Part shown: positions 42,957-53,561 of the stretch, one piece after another
Layout: the number at the start of each line of letters is the position of its first letter
How positions within the stretch are numbered: the stretch's first letter is position 1
Assembly: GCF_015155755.1 (NCBI RefSeq)
Contig: NZ_VWPI01000124.1
Coordinates: 46,593 to 110,592 of the forward strand
Origin: Komagataeibacter sp. FXV3
GTDB lineage: Bacteria; Pseudomonadota; Alphaproteobacteria; Acetobacterales; Acetobacteraceae
Reading direction: 5' to 3'
Length of the DNA: 64,000 bases
Notes under the pieces: generated by a model
Database searches by the model: none
The model's input: the letters and a program-made list of their open reading frames with translations, nothing else
What the model was told of the DNA's origin: nothing
Translations under genes and position numbers: made by a program

Positions 42957-44372
42957 ATGGAAAATCAGCCCGCAGCGACCGGATTCGACACGGCGCGTCT
43001 GCGTAATCTCATCATTGGCTGCCTTGCGGCGCTTGCCGGCCTTATGGCCGGGCTGGATATCGGGGTCATATCCGGTGCGCTGGACCTGTTGGCCCAGACA
43101 TTCCATGCCAGCACGATGCAGCAGGAATGGATTGTCAGCGCCATGATGGGTGGCGCGGCCGTAGGGTCCCTGTGCGGTGGCTGGATGTCGCACCAGATCG
43201 GGCGCAAGCATGCATTGCTGGTGGGGGCTGCGGTGTTTGTGGTGGGGTCACTGGCCTGCGCGCTGGCATGGTCGATCCCGACCATGATCGTGGGGCGACT
43301 GATCATGGGGCTGGCGATCGGGGTGGCGGCATTCACGGCCCCCCTGTACCTGTCCGAAATCGCCAGTGAGCAGGCGCGTGGCGCCATGATCTCGACGTAT
43401 CAGCTCATGATCACGGCGGGTATTTTCATCGCGTTCCTCAGCAATACCATGTTCAGTTATTCCGGTAACTGGCGCGGCATGTTCGCCATTGCCGCCGTGC
43501 CGGGCGTGCTGTTCCTGATCGGTGTGCTGTTCCTGCCTTACAGCCCGCGCTGGCTCATGATGCGTGGCCGGCGTAAGGAAGCGCTGGAAGTACTGGTGGA
43601 TTTGCGTGACGACCGTAGCGCCGCCATGCAGGAAATCCAGAATATCAGCCGCCAGCTTCAGCAGAAGCAGCGCGGCTGGAGCCTGCTGCGCAACAACCGT
43701 AATTTCCGCCGCTCCATCTTCCTGGGCATGACGCTGCAGGTCATGCAGCAGCTCGCGGGTGTGAATGTGGTGATGTACTACGCCCCCAAGATCTTCGCGC
43801 TGGCCGGTTACGTCGGGCCTGCGCAGCTGTGGTGCACCGCCATGGTGGGGCTGGTGAACATGCTGGCCACCTTTATCGCCATTGGCCTGGTGGACCGCTG
43901 GGGGCGCAAGCCCATCCTGTATACCGGCTTCATCATCATGGCCGTGGGCATGGGCTGCCTTGGTTTCATGCTGAACCGGCACAATCTGGGGCAGACGGAA
44001 CAGATCATCTCGGTCTTCATGCTGCTGATCTATATTTCCGGCTTTGCCATGTCCGCCGGTCCCCTGATCTGGGTGCTGTGTTCGGAGGTTCAGCCGCTTC
44101 AGGGGCGTGACCTGGGTATTTCCATCTCCACGCTGACCAACTGGATCGCCAACATGATCGTGGGGGCAAGCTTCCTGTCGCTGCTGCAATGGATGGGGAA
44201 TGGGCCGACCTTCTGGCTGTTTGCCGTATTCAACCTGTTTTTCGTGCTGGTGACGTGGCGCTTCATCCCGGAGACACGTGACATGTCCCTGGAAAAGATC
44301 GAGCAGCGTCTTATGGCGGGCCTGCCGCTGCGTGAAATCGGGCAGGGCAGGCTGCTGCCTGACAGCAAGTAA
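42957..44372 (+). CDS. Sugar porter (GalP-like sugar:H+ symporter)
   Basis: A 471-residue MFS transporter with twelve membrane segments. It has LAGLMAGLDIGVISGAL, GRKHALL, GRLIMGLAIGVAAFTAPLYLSE, PYSPRWLMMRGR, QVMQQLAGVNVVMYYAP with the QQLxGxN hexose motif, DRWGRKP and PETRDMSLEKIE. These fit GalP/AraE-type proton symporters. Monocistronic with a strong terminator. The second sugar porter of the window lacks the QQLAGVN motif. Confidence 0.93.
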   Translation: MENQPAATGFDTARLRNLIIGCLAALAGLMAGLDIGVISGALDLLAQTFHASTMQQEWIVSAMMGGAAVGSLCGGWMSHQIGRKHALLVGAAVFVVGSLACALAWSIPTMIVGRLIMGLAIGVAAFTAPLYLSEIASEQARGAMISTYQLMITAGIFIAFLSNTMFSYSGNWRGMFAIAAVPGVLFLIGVLFLPYSPRWLMMRGRRKEALEVLVDLRDDRSAAMQEIQNISRQLQQKQRGWSLLRNNRNFRRSIFLGMTLQVMQQLAGVNVVMYYAPKIFALAGYVGPAQLWCTAMVGLVNMLATFIAIGLVDRWGRKPILYTGFIIMAVGMGCLGFMLNRHNLGQTEQIISVFMLLIYISGFAMSAGPLIWVLCSEVQPLQGRDLGISISTLTNWIANMIVGASFLSLLQWMGNGPTFWLFAVFNLFFVLVTWRFIPETRDMSLEKIEQRLMAGLPLREIGQGRLLPDSK

Positions 44373-44413
44373 GCAGGCCGGATGGCATCTGTACCGTGGT
44401 CGATATGGTGCAT

Positions 44414-44445
44414 GGGTGCAGCCTTCATGGCTGCACCCGTTTTTT
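44414..44445 (+). terminator. Intrinsic terminator of the sugar porter gene
   Basis: Stem GGGTGCAGCC/GGCTGCACCC with a five-base loop, then GTTTTTTA. Forty bases after the stop codon. Confidence 0.9.
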
Positions 44446-44508
44446 ATTGTCTGTCCGTCCCGGCACAGCGGCCTGTGGTACTGGATAAGTGGAAATGATT
44501 TCGGAATA

Positions 44509-44590
44509 AAAGTCTTTGGATGCCCCCCTTTTTTCAAAAAGACGACGTTCTTCGAAGCTTTTTGAAAAAAGCTTCACCAAAAACTTCTTT
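44509..44590 (+). repeat. Dispersed three-stem repeat, copy 6
   Basis: AAAGTCTTTGGATGC outer arm, decayed GCC stem (CCCCCCTTTTTTC/AAAAAGACGAC), junction GTTCTTC, intact GAAGCTTTTTG/AAAAAGCTTC stem and ACCAAAAACTTC. Confidence 0.8.
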
Positions 44591-44702
44591 TATATTCTGG
44601 TGCAGTTTTCGTGACCGGTCCGTCTGGCATCAACCCGCAGGCAGATACCCTTTTCAACACGGTTTCTATTGCGGAGGGGCTGCGTCTGCAGGGGCTGGTC
44701 CG

Positions 44703-46025
44703 TCAGTCGGGCTGCCAGCCATCAAGTTGCAGGGCAACACCGGCCAGATACAGGCTGCCACATATGATGACGCGGGCGGGTGGGGCATCCGGCTCCGCTG
44801 TGGCTGCCAGATGCGTCAGGGCGGCATGCAGGGTGGGACCAGCCATGGCCCGGCCACCAGCCGCCGCGATAATGTCCGCCACAGGCTGCGCCAGATGCTG
44901 GTCCTTTTCCGCCACGGCCTGAATGGAGGCCGCACGTGGCAGCAGGGGCAACAGGAAGCCGGTGGCGTCCTTGGTCTGCTTCATGCCTATGATCAAATGC
45001 GTGGGACGGTCCGTCCATTCTTCCATCACCTGTGCCAGCACTTCGCCCGCACCGGGATTGTGGCCGCCATCAAGCCATAATTCCCAGTCCAAAGGCAGCA
45101 GGCTTGCCAGATCGCCGGACAGGCGCTGCATCCGTGCGGGCCAGCGGGCCTGTGCAATCCCCGCCCATGCCTGTTGTGGCAGGGGCAGGCCACTGGCGCG
45201 CAGGGTAGCGATGGCAAGACCGGCATTGTCGATCTGGTGGGCACCCCGCAGGCCGGGCAGGGGCAGGTCCAGCGCACCATGACGGTCATGGTAACGCAGG
45301 CTGCCGCCATCTGGCGCGGGGGCAATGGACCATTCATGGTCACGCCGCCACAGGGGGCTGCCGTGCGTGTGGGCCGTGCGCATGAGTACGTCCATGACTT
45401 CGGCTGGCTGGCGGCCGGTGGTGACGGGAATACCCGGTTTGATGATGCCTGCCTTCTCGGTCGCGATGGCCCCCAGCGTATTGCCAAGGAAGGCCTCGTG
45501 ATCCATCGAGATGGCTGTGATCGCACATGCTGCCGGACGTTCAAGCACATTGGTGGCGTCATGACGTCCGCCCAGCCCGACCTCGACAATCGCAAGGTCG
45601 GCGGGGTGGCGCGCGCACAGCATGAAACCTGCCGCCGTCAGGACTTCGAACACCGTAATGGGCGCGCCCGCATTGACCTGTTCGATTTCTTCCAGAACGC
45701 CTGCCAGTTCGCGTTCCGTCACGATCTTGCCCGCAATGCGGAAGCGTTCGGTCACATGCACCAGATGCGGCGATGTCAGCACATGCACCCGCCATCCCGC
45801 CGCTTCGGCTATGGCGCGCATCAGGGCGCAGGTGCTGCCTTTCCCGTTCGTGCCTGCCACATGCACGACAGGTGGCAGGTGGCGTTCGGGGTGGCCAAGG
45901 CGCGCCAGCAGCGTTTCCAGCCGGGCCAGCGACAGGTCGATCAGGGCCGGATACAGACGGTTCAGCCGTTCAAGTATCTGCCCTGTCCGGCCGACGAATT
46001 CCGGCCCGAGCGCGGGAGCATTCAT
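44703..46025 (-). CDS. folC: Dihydrofolate/folylpolyglutamate synthase
   Basis: A 440-residue Mur-ligase-family enzyme that adds glutamate to dihydropteroate and to folates. The P-loop is HVAGTNGKGSTCALM (about 55-68), followed by TSPHLVHVTERFRI, EVGLGGRHDATNVL and WLDGGHNP near the C-terminal domain. It is last gene in the conserved run trpB-trpA-accD-folC, after accD. Confidence 0.95.
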   Translation of the reverse strand: MNAPALGPEFVGRTGQILERLNRLYPALIDLSLARLETLLARLGHPERHLPPVVHVAGTNGKGSTCALMRAIAEAAGWRVHVLTSPHLVHVTERFRIAGKIVTERELAGVLEEIEQVNAGAPITVFEVLTAAGFMLCARHPADLAIVEVGLGGRHDATNVLERPAACAITAISMDHEAFLGNTLGAIATEKAGIIKPGIPVTTGRQPAEVMDVLMRTAHTHGSPLWRRDHEWSIAPAPDGGSLRYHDRHGALDLPLPGLRGAHQIDNAGLAIATLRASGLPLPQQAWAGIAQARWPARMQRLSGDLASLLPLDWELWLDGGHNPGAGEVLAQVMEEWTDRPTHLIIGMKQTKDATGFLLPLLPRAASIQAVAEKDQHLAQPVADIIAAAGGRAMAGPTLHAALTHLAATAEPDAPPARVIICGSLYLAGVALQLDGWQPD

Positions 46026-46046
46026 GGGGTGCGCCCTTGTTCGGGG

Positions 46047-46916
46047 TCAGGCCGCGGGTCGCGGCGCGATGTGGCGGTAGTTGAGCTGCCCGATCAGCTG
46101 CCCAAGGGTTGCAGGCAGGTTGCCGCGTTTGACCACCATGTCCAGCATGCCGTGTTCCAGCAGGTATTCCGCACGCTGGAAACCTTCGGGCAGCTTTTCG
46201 CGCACCGTGTCCTCGATCACGCGCTGCCCGGCAAAGCCGATCAGGGCATTGGGTTCGGCAATCTGCACATCACCCAGCATGGCGAAGGATGCGGAAACGC
46301 CCCCCGTGGTCGGGTTGGTCAGCACGACGAAATAGGGCAGCCCCGCTTCCTTGAGCATCTGTACCCCCACGGTGGTGCGCGGCATCTGCATGAGGCTGAT
46401 CATGCCTTCCTGCATGCGTGCGCCACCGGATGCGGTAAAGACGATCAGCGGCGACTGCTGCAGGATGGCAAGGCGGGCGGCAGCCAGAAAGGCCTCACCC
46501 AGTGCCGCACCCATCGTGCCCGCGATGAATTCGAACGCCATGACGGCGACAACCGCGTTATGTCCGCCGATCTGCCCATGGGCCACGGCCATGGATTCAT
46601 CAAGCTGGGATTTGGCGCGTTCATCCTTCAGCCGGTCCGTGTAGCGTTTGCGGTCACGGAAGGAGAGGGGGTCAACCGGCACCTTGGGCAATTCGATGCG
46701 GGTATATTCCCCGTTGTCAAACGTCCATTCCAGCCGTTCGGGCACGGTGGCGCGCATGTGGTAGCCGCAATGCGGGCACACATTCATCGCCTTGCGCAGG
46801 TCCTTGGTCAGGATCATCTGCTCGCACGATTCGCAGTTGGTCCACAGGTTGTCCGGCACTTCCCGCTTGAGCAGGCCGCGGATCTTGGGACGGACATATT
46901 CGGTCAGCCAGCTCAT
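46047..46916 (-). CDS. accD: Acetyl-CoA carboxylase carboxyltransferase subunit beta
   Basis: A 289-residue subunit that transfers carboxyl from biotin to acetyl-CoA in fatty-acid synthesis. The N-terminal zinc finger has CESC and CPHC pairs (about residues 28-50). The crotonase-like core has MAFEFIAGTMGAALGEAF, ASGGARMQEG and GFAGQRVIEDT. It is separated from trpA by a copy of the dispersed repeat but keeps the alphaproteobacterial trpA-accD-folC order. Confidence 0.96.
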   Translation of the reverse strand: MSWLTEYVRPKIRGLLKREVPDNLWTNCESCEQMILTKDLRKAMNVCPHCGYHMRATVPERLEWTFDNGEYTRIELPKVPVDPLSFRDRKRYTDRLKDERAKSQLDESMAVAHGQIGGHNAVVAVMAFEFIAGTMGAALGEAFLAAARLAILQQSPLIVFTASGGARMQEGMISLMQMPRTTVGVQMLKEAGLPYFVVLTNPTTGGVSASFAMLGDVQIAEPNALIGFAGQRVIEDTVREKLPEGFQRAEYLLEHGMLDMVVKRGNLPATLGQLIGQLNYRHIAPRPAA

Positions 46917-47038
46917 GTTGCCTCTCCCTTAAGCTTTCTGGAGGCCTGTTCCATACAGGCAGATGAACGATTGGGCCAGATTGTCATTGCAGGGGGTGTC
47001 GCGGAAAGCCATCCGTAAAACACCCTGCAAACCATAAG

Positions 47039-47118
47039 AAAGTTTCTGGTGAAGCTTTTTTCAAAAAGCTTCAGAAGGCGCCATCTTTCTGAAAAAAGAC
47101 GGCGCCCAAAAACTTCTG
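47039..47118 (-). repeat. Dispersed three-stem repeat, copy 7
   Basis: AAGTTTCTGGTG, GAAGCTTTTTTC/AAAAAGCTTC, junction AGAAGGCG, CATCTTTCTG/AAAAAGACGGC and CCCAAAAACTTC. It lies just after the trpA stop and before accD, inside an otherwise conserved gene run. Confidence 0.85.
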
Positions 47119-47133
47119 TTTTTCATCAATGTA

Positions 47134-47970
47134 TTATTTTGAACCCGTTTTGCTTACAGCATGCACCGCATCCGCCAGCCCGCGTAGCTGTTCCAGTACC
47201 GCAGGTACGGTGCGGGCTGTCGCCCGACCATCCGGATCCAGCGTGCCCTCAAGCGTGTTGAGCAGGGCGGAGGCTACGACGGCAGCGTCAGCCGCGCGCA
47301 CGGCGTTTGCGGCCAGTTCGGGCGTGCGGATGCCAAAGCCGATGGCGATGGGCAGGTCGGTGGCACGGCGCAGGCGGGGCAGGGCATGGGCCAGTTCATC
47401 GGTACTGGCGGTGCGCGTGCCCGTCACCCCGGTGATGCTGACATAATAGACAAAGCCCGACGCGCCATTGAACACCACCGGCAGCCGGTCGTCCGGCGTG
47501 GTGGGGGCGACAAGGCGGATGATGTCCAGACCGGCCGCAGCCGCAGGCCCAGCCAGCAGGTCGGCTTCCTCCGGCGGCATGTCCACGACGATCAGGCCGT
47601 CCACGCCCACGGCTTTCGCATCCACGCAGAAACGTTCGGGGCCATAGGCCTCGATGGGGTTGGTATAGCCCATCAGGATGATCGGGGTTTCGTCATCGCC
47701 TGCGCGGAAGGCCGCGACCATTTCCAGCACGCGCTTCATGGAAGAACCACCCCTCAGCCCGCGCAGCGCGGCCTTCTGGATGGTCGGGCCATCGGCTGAC
47801 GGGTCGGAGAAGGGCACCCCTACCTCGATCAGGTCCGCACCCGCACCGGGCATGCCGCGCAGGATGGCAAGCGACGTGTCGTAATCCGGGTCGCAGGCCT
47901 CGACATAGGGGATCAGGGCGCCACGGCCCTGCTGGCGCAGGGTGGCGAAGCGGCGGGCGATGCGGCTCAC
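47134..47970 (-). CDS. trpA: Tryptophan synthase alpha chain
   Basis: A 278-residue TIM-barrel subunit that cleaves indole-3-glycerol phosphate. The catalytic Glu is in [10 protein letters not shown], the Asp in [19 protein letters not shown], and the loop [16 protein letters not shown] and FGIRTPE bind the phosphate. It uses a GTG start whose TGA overlap with trpB (GTGA at 47970-47967) couples translation. The longer ATG-started frame upstream lies inside trpB and is not used. Confidence 0.95.
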   Translation of the reverse strand: MSRIARRFATLRQQGRGALIPYVEACDPDYDTSLAILRGMPGAGADLIEVGVPFSDPSADGPTIQKAALRGLRGGSSMKRVLEMVAAFRAGDDETPIILMGYTNPIEAYGPERFCVDAKAVGVDGLIVVDMPPEEADLLAGPAAAAGLDIIRLVAPTTPDDRLPVVFNGASGFVYYVSITGVTGTRTASTDELAHALPRLRRATDLPIAIGFGIRTPELAANAVRAADAAVVASALLNTLEGTLDPDGRATARTVPAVLEQLRGLADAVHAVSKTGSK

Positions 47971-49196
47971 AGTTTCACTCCCAGATGTTCGGCGACGGTG
48001 AAGATATCCTTGTCCCCCCGGCCGGAAATGTTGATGACAATGATCTTGTCCCTGCCCATCTCGGGCGCGATCTTCGCGGCGTAGGCAATGGCGTGGGCAC
48101 TTTCCAGTGCGGGGATGATACCCTCGGTCCGGGTGCACAGCTGGAAGGCGTCTAGCGCCTCCTCATCGGTTGCCCCCACATATTCGGCGCGCCCGATGTC
48201 ACTGAGCCATGAATGTTCGGGACCAACGCCGGGATAGTCCAGACCGGCGCTGATGGAATGGGCTTCGGTGATCTGCCCGTCTTCATCCTGCAGAAGATAG
48301 GTGCGGTTGCCGTGCAGCACGCCGGGCTTGCCGCGTTCGATGGAGGCGGCGGTGCGTCCGCTGTCCAGCCCGCAGCCCGCGGCCTCGACACCGATCAGCC
48401 GGACTTCGGGGTCATCAAGGAAGGGATGGAAGATGCCCATGGCATTCGACCCGCCACCGATCGCGGCCACGATCGTATCAGGCAGGCGACCTTCGGCGGC
48501 CATGATCTGTTCCTTGGTTTCCACGCCGATGATGGACTGGAAATCACGCACCATCTGCGGATAGGGATGCGGCCCCGCCACCGTGCCGACAAGGAAATAG
48601 GTGTCATGCACGTTGGTCACCCAGTCGCGCATGGCTTCGTTCATCGCGTCCTTCAGCGTGCCGGCACCTGCGGTAACGGGCACGACTTCGGCACCCAGCA
48701 GCCGCATGCGGAACACGTTGGGCTTCTGGCGCTCGACATCGGTGGCACCCATGTAGATCGCGCATTTCATGCCGAACAGCGCGCACACGGTCGCGGTGGC
48801 CACGCCATGCTGGCCCGCGCCGGTTTCAGCCACGATGCGGGTGCGGCCCATGCGGCGGGCCAGAAGGATCTGCCCCATGACGTTGTTGAGCTTGTGGGAA
48901 CCGGTGTGGTTCAGCTCCTCGCGCTTCATGTAGATTTTCGCGCCGCCAAGCTGTTCGGTCATGCGGCGCGCGAACCACAGCGGACTGGGACGACCGACAT
49001 AATCCTTGAGGTAATAATCCAGTTCCCGCCGGAATTCGGGGTCCGCCTGCGCCGCCTTGTACGCGCCGTCCAGCTCCAGCAGGAGCGGCATCAGGGTTTC
49101 GGCGACAAAACGGCCGCCAAAAATTCCAAAACGGCCGCGACCGTCCGGCCCGCTGCGCAGGCTGTTGGCGCCTGCCTGTGTGTCTGTTGCGCTCAA
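47967..49196 (-). CDS. trpB: Tryptophan synthase beta chain
   Basis: A 409-residue PLP enzyme making tryptophan from indole and serine. The PLP Lys is in [10 protein letters not shown], the phosphate loop is IGGGSNAMG and the ETGAGQHGV motif binds substrate. I choose a TTG start at 49196, since GGAG lies about nine bases upstream and homologues begin with SATDTQ; an ATG at 49244 in frame is the alternative. The usual upstream trpF is missing here, replaced by the divergent corA gene. Confidence 0.94.
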   Translation of the reverse strand: MSATDTQAGANSLRSGPDGRGRFGIFGGRFVAETLMPLLLELDGAYKAAQADPEFRRELDYYLKDYVGRPSPLWFARRMTEQLGGAKIYMKREELNHTGSHKLNNVMGQILLARRMGRTRIVAETGAGQHGVATATVCALFGMKCAIYMGATDVERQKPNVFRMRLLGAEVVPVTAGAGTLKDAMNEAMRDWVTNVHDTYFLVGTVAGPHPYPQMVRDFQSIIGVETKEQIMAAEGRLPDTIVAAIGGGSNAMGIFHPFLDDPEVRLIGVEAAGCGLDSGRTAASIERGKPGVLHGNRTYLLQDEDGQITEAHSISAGLDYPGVGPEHSWLSDIGRAEYVGATDEEALDAFQLCTRTEGIIPALESAHAIAYAAKIAPEMGRDKIIVINISGRGDKDIFTVAEHLGVKL

Positions 49197-49393
49197 CTTC
49201 GCTACTCCGCAAGAAATAGGTGCGTGGCTCAATGGTATCATCATGCAGCCGTCCCGGGCCGCGTATCAGGCGATTCTGGACCGGATGGCGGTAAAATACC
49301 AGCCCCCTGCCATATCGTGGGGCATGTCATGATTTGACATGTTTGCTGTCGCATGATGGATGAACAACGACCCGAACCACAGAAAGACCGCCC

Positions 49394-50359
49394 ATGTTTC
49401 TAGCCCATCGTCCCGGTGCGCCGGCCCGGACCGTTACGACTGCGGAGGATGCAACAGGTGCGGCTTGGCTGGACCTGCTCAGTCCCACCGAGGAGGAGGA
49501 GGCCCTTGCCGCCGAGGTAACGGGCCTGCGTGTGCCCACCCGCGCGCAGCTGGATGAGATCGAAAGTTCATCACGCCTCTTTACCGAAGGGACTGGCGTC
49601 TATCTTTCCACGCCACTGGTGCGCAAGACGCCGGATGACTTTTTCGTATCCCCCGTGGGTTTCGTACTCATGCCCGGTCGGCTCCTGACCATCCGTTATA
49701 CCGGGTTCAGCGCGTTTGACGTGGTTGCGCGGGACGTGGCGGGACAGGCTGAACCCCTGGCCGCCAACGAGGCGGGGATCATGCTGCTGGAAGCCATCGT
49801 GGACCGGCTGGCCGATATCCTGGAACATCTGGGACAGGCGCTTGATGGCATGTCCAAGGATGTATTCCAGTCCGAGGAGCCAAGCCAGGCGCAGGCGGGC
49901 GCCCTGCTGCGCAACATGCTGCGCCGGGTTGGCCGGTCGGGTGACCTGAGTTCATCCGTGCGCGACAGCCTGCTGGGGCTGGAACGGATTTCCATCTTCT
50001 TGGGGGAAAACAAGCGCCATGACCTGTCTGAACGGCTGCAGTCGCGGCTGGCCACGGTAGGGCGCGATATCCGTTCACTGAACGACTTCGTATCCCAGAC
50101 GGCCAACAAGGTGCAGTTCCTGCTTGATGCGACGCTTGGATTTATCAGCATCGAACAGAATAATGGCATGAAGATACTGACCGTGGTCAGCTTTATTGGC
50201 GTGGCTCCCACGCTGGTAGCGGGCATCTATGGCATGAACTTCCATGATATACCCGAACTGAACTGGAAATACGGTTACTGGTATTCCCTTGCCCTGATGG
50301 CAGCCACGGTGGTGTTGCCGCTGATCTGGTTCTGGCGGCGTGGGTGGCTGGGGAAATAG
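49394..50359 (+). CDS. corA: CorA family magnesium/divalent cation transporter
   Basis: A 321-residue protein with a large cytosolic N-terminal domain, a long helix (about 165-260) and two C-terminal membrane segments, the first ending in the CorA signature YGMNF, followed by the short loop of acidic and aromatic residues. It forms a pentameric channel for Mg2+, Co2+ or Ni2+. It lies where trpF would be expected and is divergent from trpB. Confidence 0.92.
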   Translation: MFLAHRPGAPARTVTTAEDATGAAWLDLLSPTEEEEALAAEVTGLRVPTRAQLDEIESSSRLFTEGTGVYLSTPLVRKTPDDFFVSPVGFVLMPGRLLTIRYTGFSAFDVVARDVAGQAEPLAANEAGIMLLEAIVDRLADILEHLGQALDGMSKDVFQSEEPSQAQAGALLRNMLRRVGRSGDLSSSVRDSLLGLERISIFLGENKRHDLSERLQSRLATVGRDIRSLNDFVSQTANKVQFLLDATLGFISIEQNNGMKILTVVSFIGVAPTLVAGIYGMNFHDIPELNWKYGYWYSLALMAATVVLPLIWFWRRGWLGK

Positions 50360-50533
50360 TCATCATTTCCTGACATATCGTCTTCATGATTATTATATTA
50401 TCGAATCATTTCAATGATTTAGGTTTCAATGATGAGGGAAACAAAATAAAAGAAAATTCATGAATGCCGGAGCGCGCGCGGATAATCGGTGCCTGCCCGG
50501 GTATGCCGATGCCGGGGAGGAATAAAGACCATC

Positions 50534-51847
50534 ATGAAACCGAACCGTACGCTGGGATGTTTTGTGGTCCTCACCGGGCTGCTGGGTGGACTGCCCACCG
50601 TGGCGCATGCGCAGGTTCATGTCTTTTCCAGCCTGCGGCATGACGGCAACACGGGCCTTGCCCGGTGGCTGGGTGACATTACCCTGAGTGCGCAGGTCGA
50701 CGGCGGGATCATGGCCAATCCCGCACGTCCCCAGCCCGGTTACAACTATGGCGACTTCCTTGCCGATCATGCCAATCAGGTCCAGTTGAACCAGGCCGAA
50801 TTCACGCTGAACAAGGCGATCGATCCGCACCGGAACACATACCAGGTCGGTTTTACGCTGGAGGGCATGTACGGGTCGGACGCACGCTATTATCAGGTCC
50901 TGGGCATCAGTGACCGGGAATGGAACGCACGCTACCAGCTGATCCCCGCGCAGGCGCACATGGATGTCCACCTGCCGTGGCTGACGCATGGCGGGCTGGA
51001 CATGCAGGCGGGGATCCTGCAGGCCCCGATGGGGGTGGAAGGACTGGATCCGACATCCCGGCCCTTTTACACGCTGGCCTATACATCCGAATATTCCGTG
51101 CCGTTTGAACATGTGGGCGCGATGTTCAACTGGCATGTGACGCCCATGGTGGATGTGACATTCGGCATTGATACCGGCAACCAGACATCATTCGGGCATG
51201 CGGACAACAACAGCGCGCCAGCCGGATATTTCGGTTTCAACCTGAATAACCTTGCGCATGGCAAACTGCGTATTGTGGAACTGAGCCGTGTCGGGCCGGA
51301 AAATTCGTGGCGCGCCATTGGCCATTATGAAGCCGATCATACCCAGCGGTTCTGGAATGATATCAGTGCCTATTATCAGGTGAATGACCGGTTGAGCCTG
51401 ACGGCGGAATTCAATTACCTGCATGACGAGGGCACGCGTGGCATCGGCGCGCGCGGGCAGTTCGCGGGGGTGGATGCGGAAAGTTTCGTAAGCTTCCTCA
51501 GCTACCGCATCAACCGCGACCTGACCTTCAATTACCGTGGCGAAATATACCGCGACAACAACAACGCCATGGTTGCGACCTTCCGCGGGAACAATTCCTA
51601 CATGGAGGCACTGGCCGGAACGGGGGGGGCGGTCGTGCCCGGGCCATCGGCCTCCAGCCATGGCACGACATATGGCGAAATGACGCTGGGTGTCAGTTAC
51701 CGTCCCCAGCTTGGCCATCATGTCGGGGTTTTCATGCTGCGCCCCGAAATACGGTTTGACCGGGCGCTGAATGGCACCATGCCGTTCAATGGCGGACGCA
51801 ACAATGGCATGTTCACCTTTGGTGGGGATGCGGTCATCGGGTTCTGA
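50534..51847 (+). CDS. Outer-membrane beta-barrel protein (porin-like)
   Basis: A 437-residue protein with a signal peptide (MKPNRTLGC start, cleavage after AHA-Q near residue 26). The mature part alternates polar and aromatic residues through many predicted strands and ends in GF, an acceptable barrel end signal. It resembles the BBP2/OmpL-like porin-family barrels with about 14-16 strands. Substrate unknown. GGGGAGGAAT lies about twelve bases before the ATG at 50534. Preceded by a very A/T-rich promoter region (50360-50470). Confidence 0.72.
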   Translation: MKPNRTLGCFVVLTGLLGGLPTVAHAQVHVFSSLRHDGNTGLARWLGDITLSAQVDGGIMANPARPQPGYNYGDFLADHANQVQLNQAEFTLNKAIDPHRNTYQVGFTLEGMYGSDARYYQVLGISDREWNARYQLIPAQAHMDVHLPWLTHGGLDMQAGILQAPMGVEGLDPTSRPFYTLAYTSEYSVPFEHVGAMFNWHVTPMVDVTFGIDTGNQTSFGHADNNSAPAGYFGFNLNNLAHGKLRIVELSRVGPENSWRAIGHYEADHTQRFWNDISAYYQVNDRLSLTAEFNYLHDEGTRGIGARGQFAGVDAESFVSFLSYRINRDLTFNYRGEIYRDNNNAMVATFRGNNSYMEALAGTGGAVVPGPSASSHGTTYGEMTLGVSYRPQLGHHVGVFMLRPEIRFDRALNGTMPFNGGRNNGMFTFGGDAVIGF

Positions 51848-52223
51848 ACACGCAGCCTTCAGGCAGCATCGTGAACGCATGCATCCATCAGTGCAGACGC
51901 GGTCAGCCCCGGTAGGGGGCATGCGAATATTTTGACATCATGGCGCGTTACAGGGGCGATGACAGTATAATCATCGCGATGATGCCGGGATTCCGTGGCA
52001 TAGGGGCGTGCGTATGCTTGACGCCACGTGATTAAAGGCATATGGTCTGCGCATTCCAGAGCATGCCATTTCATGGCGGCCCCGGGATTCCCACCTCTCA
52101 GTTAAGCTGCATCAAACCGTTTCATCAGAATATGGTCAGAGGCCCCTTATCGGCGCGCCTTCTCACACTGATTGCTGGCTTCTCTTTCCTTTCGTGAACT
52201 GCCCACTTATAGGCATATCCTGC
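51848..52223. other. Gene-free leader region upstream of rho
   Basis: A 376-base interval. It holds TTGACA (51932-51937) and TATAAT (51966-51971), but 28 bases apart, so they do not form one promoter. A perfect palindrome ATCATCGCGATGAT lies at 51970-51983. Long untranslated leaders are normal for rho, whose product regulates its own transcription by termination in the leader. No convincing short gene is present. Confidence 0.55.
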
Positions 52224-53534
52224 ATGCAACTCGCCGAACTCAAGGCCAAATCCCCAGCAGACCTTCTGGCTTATGCTGAAAGTCTGAACATTGAAAACGC
52301 ATCTTCTCTTCGCAAGCAGGAGTTGATGTTCACGATCCTCAAGACGCTGGCTGACAATGATCAGGCCATCTATGGGGACGGTACGCTTGAAATTCTGTCT
52401 GACGGATTTGGCTTCCTCCGCTCACCGGAAGCCAATTACCTGCCGGGCCCCGATGACATCTATATCTCCCCCAGTCAGGTCCGCCGCTTCGGCCTGCGCA
52501 CCGGTGATACGGTCGAGGGTCAGATCCGCGCCCCGCGCGACGGGGAGCGGTATTTCGCCCTGCTGAAGGTCAACGCGATCAATTTCGAACCGCCCGAGGC
52601 CGTGCGCCAGCGGATCAACTTCGATAACCTGACGCCGCTCTACCCTGAACGCCGCCTGAAGATGGAAGTCGAGAATTCGGCTGTGGGGGGCACTGCGGAG
52701 CCGCCCGCCAATGGAAAGGGGAAGGGCAAGACCCCGAACCGTGATTTCACGTCCCGTGTAATCGACCTTGTCTCGCCCATCGGCATGGGCCAGCGCGCGC
52801 TGATCGTCGCCCCGCCGCGTACCGGCAAGACCGTGATGCTGCAGAGCATCGCGTCCTCCATTTCCGCAAATCATCCCGAAGTGTTCCTGATCGTGCTGCT
52901 GATTGACGAGCGGCCGGAAGAAGTGACGGACATGGCGCGTTCCGTGCGGGGTGAGGTCGTGTCCTCCACCTTTGACGAACCCGCGACCCGTCATGTGCAG
53001 GTCACCGAAATGGTGCTGGAAAAGGCCAAGCGCCTGGTCGAGCACAAGCGCGATGTCGTGATCCTGCTGGATTCCATTACGCGTCTGGCCCGTGCCTACA
53101 ACACTGTCGTGCCCTCATCGGGCAAGGTGCTGACCGGTGGTGTGGACGCCAATGCGCTGCAGCGTCCCAAGCGCTTTTTCGGTGCGGCCCGTAATATCGA
53201 GGAAGGCGGTTCGTTGACCATCATCGCGACCGCGCTGATCGATACCGGCAGCCGTATGGATGAAGTCATCTTTGAAGAGTTCAAGGGCACGGGCAACTCC
53301 GAACTGATCCTTGACCGCAAGCTGGCTGACAAGCGTACGTTCCCCGCCATCGACATCACCAAGAGCGGCACGCGTAAGGAAGAACTGCTGGTCGATCGGG
53401 CCGATCTGGCCAAGATGTGGGTCCTGCGCCGTATCCTTGCCCCGATGGGTACCATGGATGCGATGGACTTCCTGTTGGACAAGCTGAAATACAGCAAGAC
53501 CAACCACGACTTCTTCGACGCGATGAATACCTGA
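52224..53534 (+). CDS. rho: Transcription termination factor Rho
   Basis: A 436-residue hexameric RNA helicase. The N-terminal domain ([20 protein letters not shown]) is followed by the cold-shock-like RNA-binding fold with [20 protein letters not shown] and then the ATPase core with Walker A in [10 protein letters not shown] (about residue 200) and [15 protein letters not shown]. An insertion rich in Lys and Gly ([10 protein letters not shown]) lies before the core. The ATG at 52224 gives the usual N-terminus. A strong intrinsic terminator follows. Confidence 0.97.
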   Translation: MQLAELKAKSPADLLAYAESLNIENASSLRKQELMFTILKTLADNDQAIYGDGTLEILSDGFGFLRSPEANYLPGPDDIYISPSQVRRFGLRTGDTVEGQIRAPRDGERYFALLKVNAINFEPPEAVRQRINFDNLTPLYPERRLKMEVENSAVGGTAEPPANGKGKGKTPNRDFTSRVIDLVSPIGMGQRALIVAPPRTGKTVMLQSIASSISANHPEVFLIVLLIDERPEEVTDMARSVRGEVVSSTFDEPATRHVQVTEMVLEKAKRLVEHKRDVVILLDSITRLARAYNTVVPSSGKVLTGGVDANALQRPKRFFGAARNIEEGGSLTIIATALIDTGSRMDEVIFEEFKGTGNSELILDRKLADKRTFPAIDITKSGTRKEELLVDRADLAKMWVLRRILAPMGTMDAMDFLLDKLKYSKTNHDFFDAMNT

Positions 53535-53561
53535 CCGGGTTGTTTCGTGACGGATTAAAAA

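Larger units (their letters stand above)
44373..44702. other. Gene-free stretch between galP-like gene and folC
   Basis: 330 bases between convergent genes. Contains the intrinsic terminator of the sugar porter (44414-44445) and copy 6 of the dispersed repeat (44509-44590). Nothing coding is visible in the rest. Confidence 0.7.

Noticed and set aside
45174..47018. 614-codon plus-strand open frame across folC and accD
   Set aside because: Antisense shadow of two certain genes; it spans the junction of both and has no recognisable domain.
51932..51971. TTGACA and TATAAT upstream of rho as a promoter
   Set aside because: The boxes are 28 bases apart, far beyond the 16-18 needed for one sigma-70 promoter.
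51859..52074. 71-codon minus-strand frame in the rho leader
   Set aside because: No ribosome-binding site, no recognisable motif, and it lies in a probable regulatory leader.
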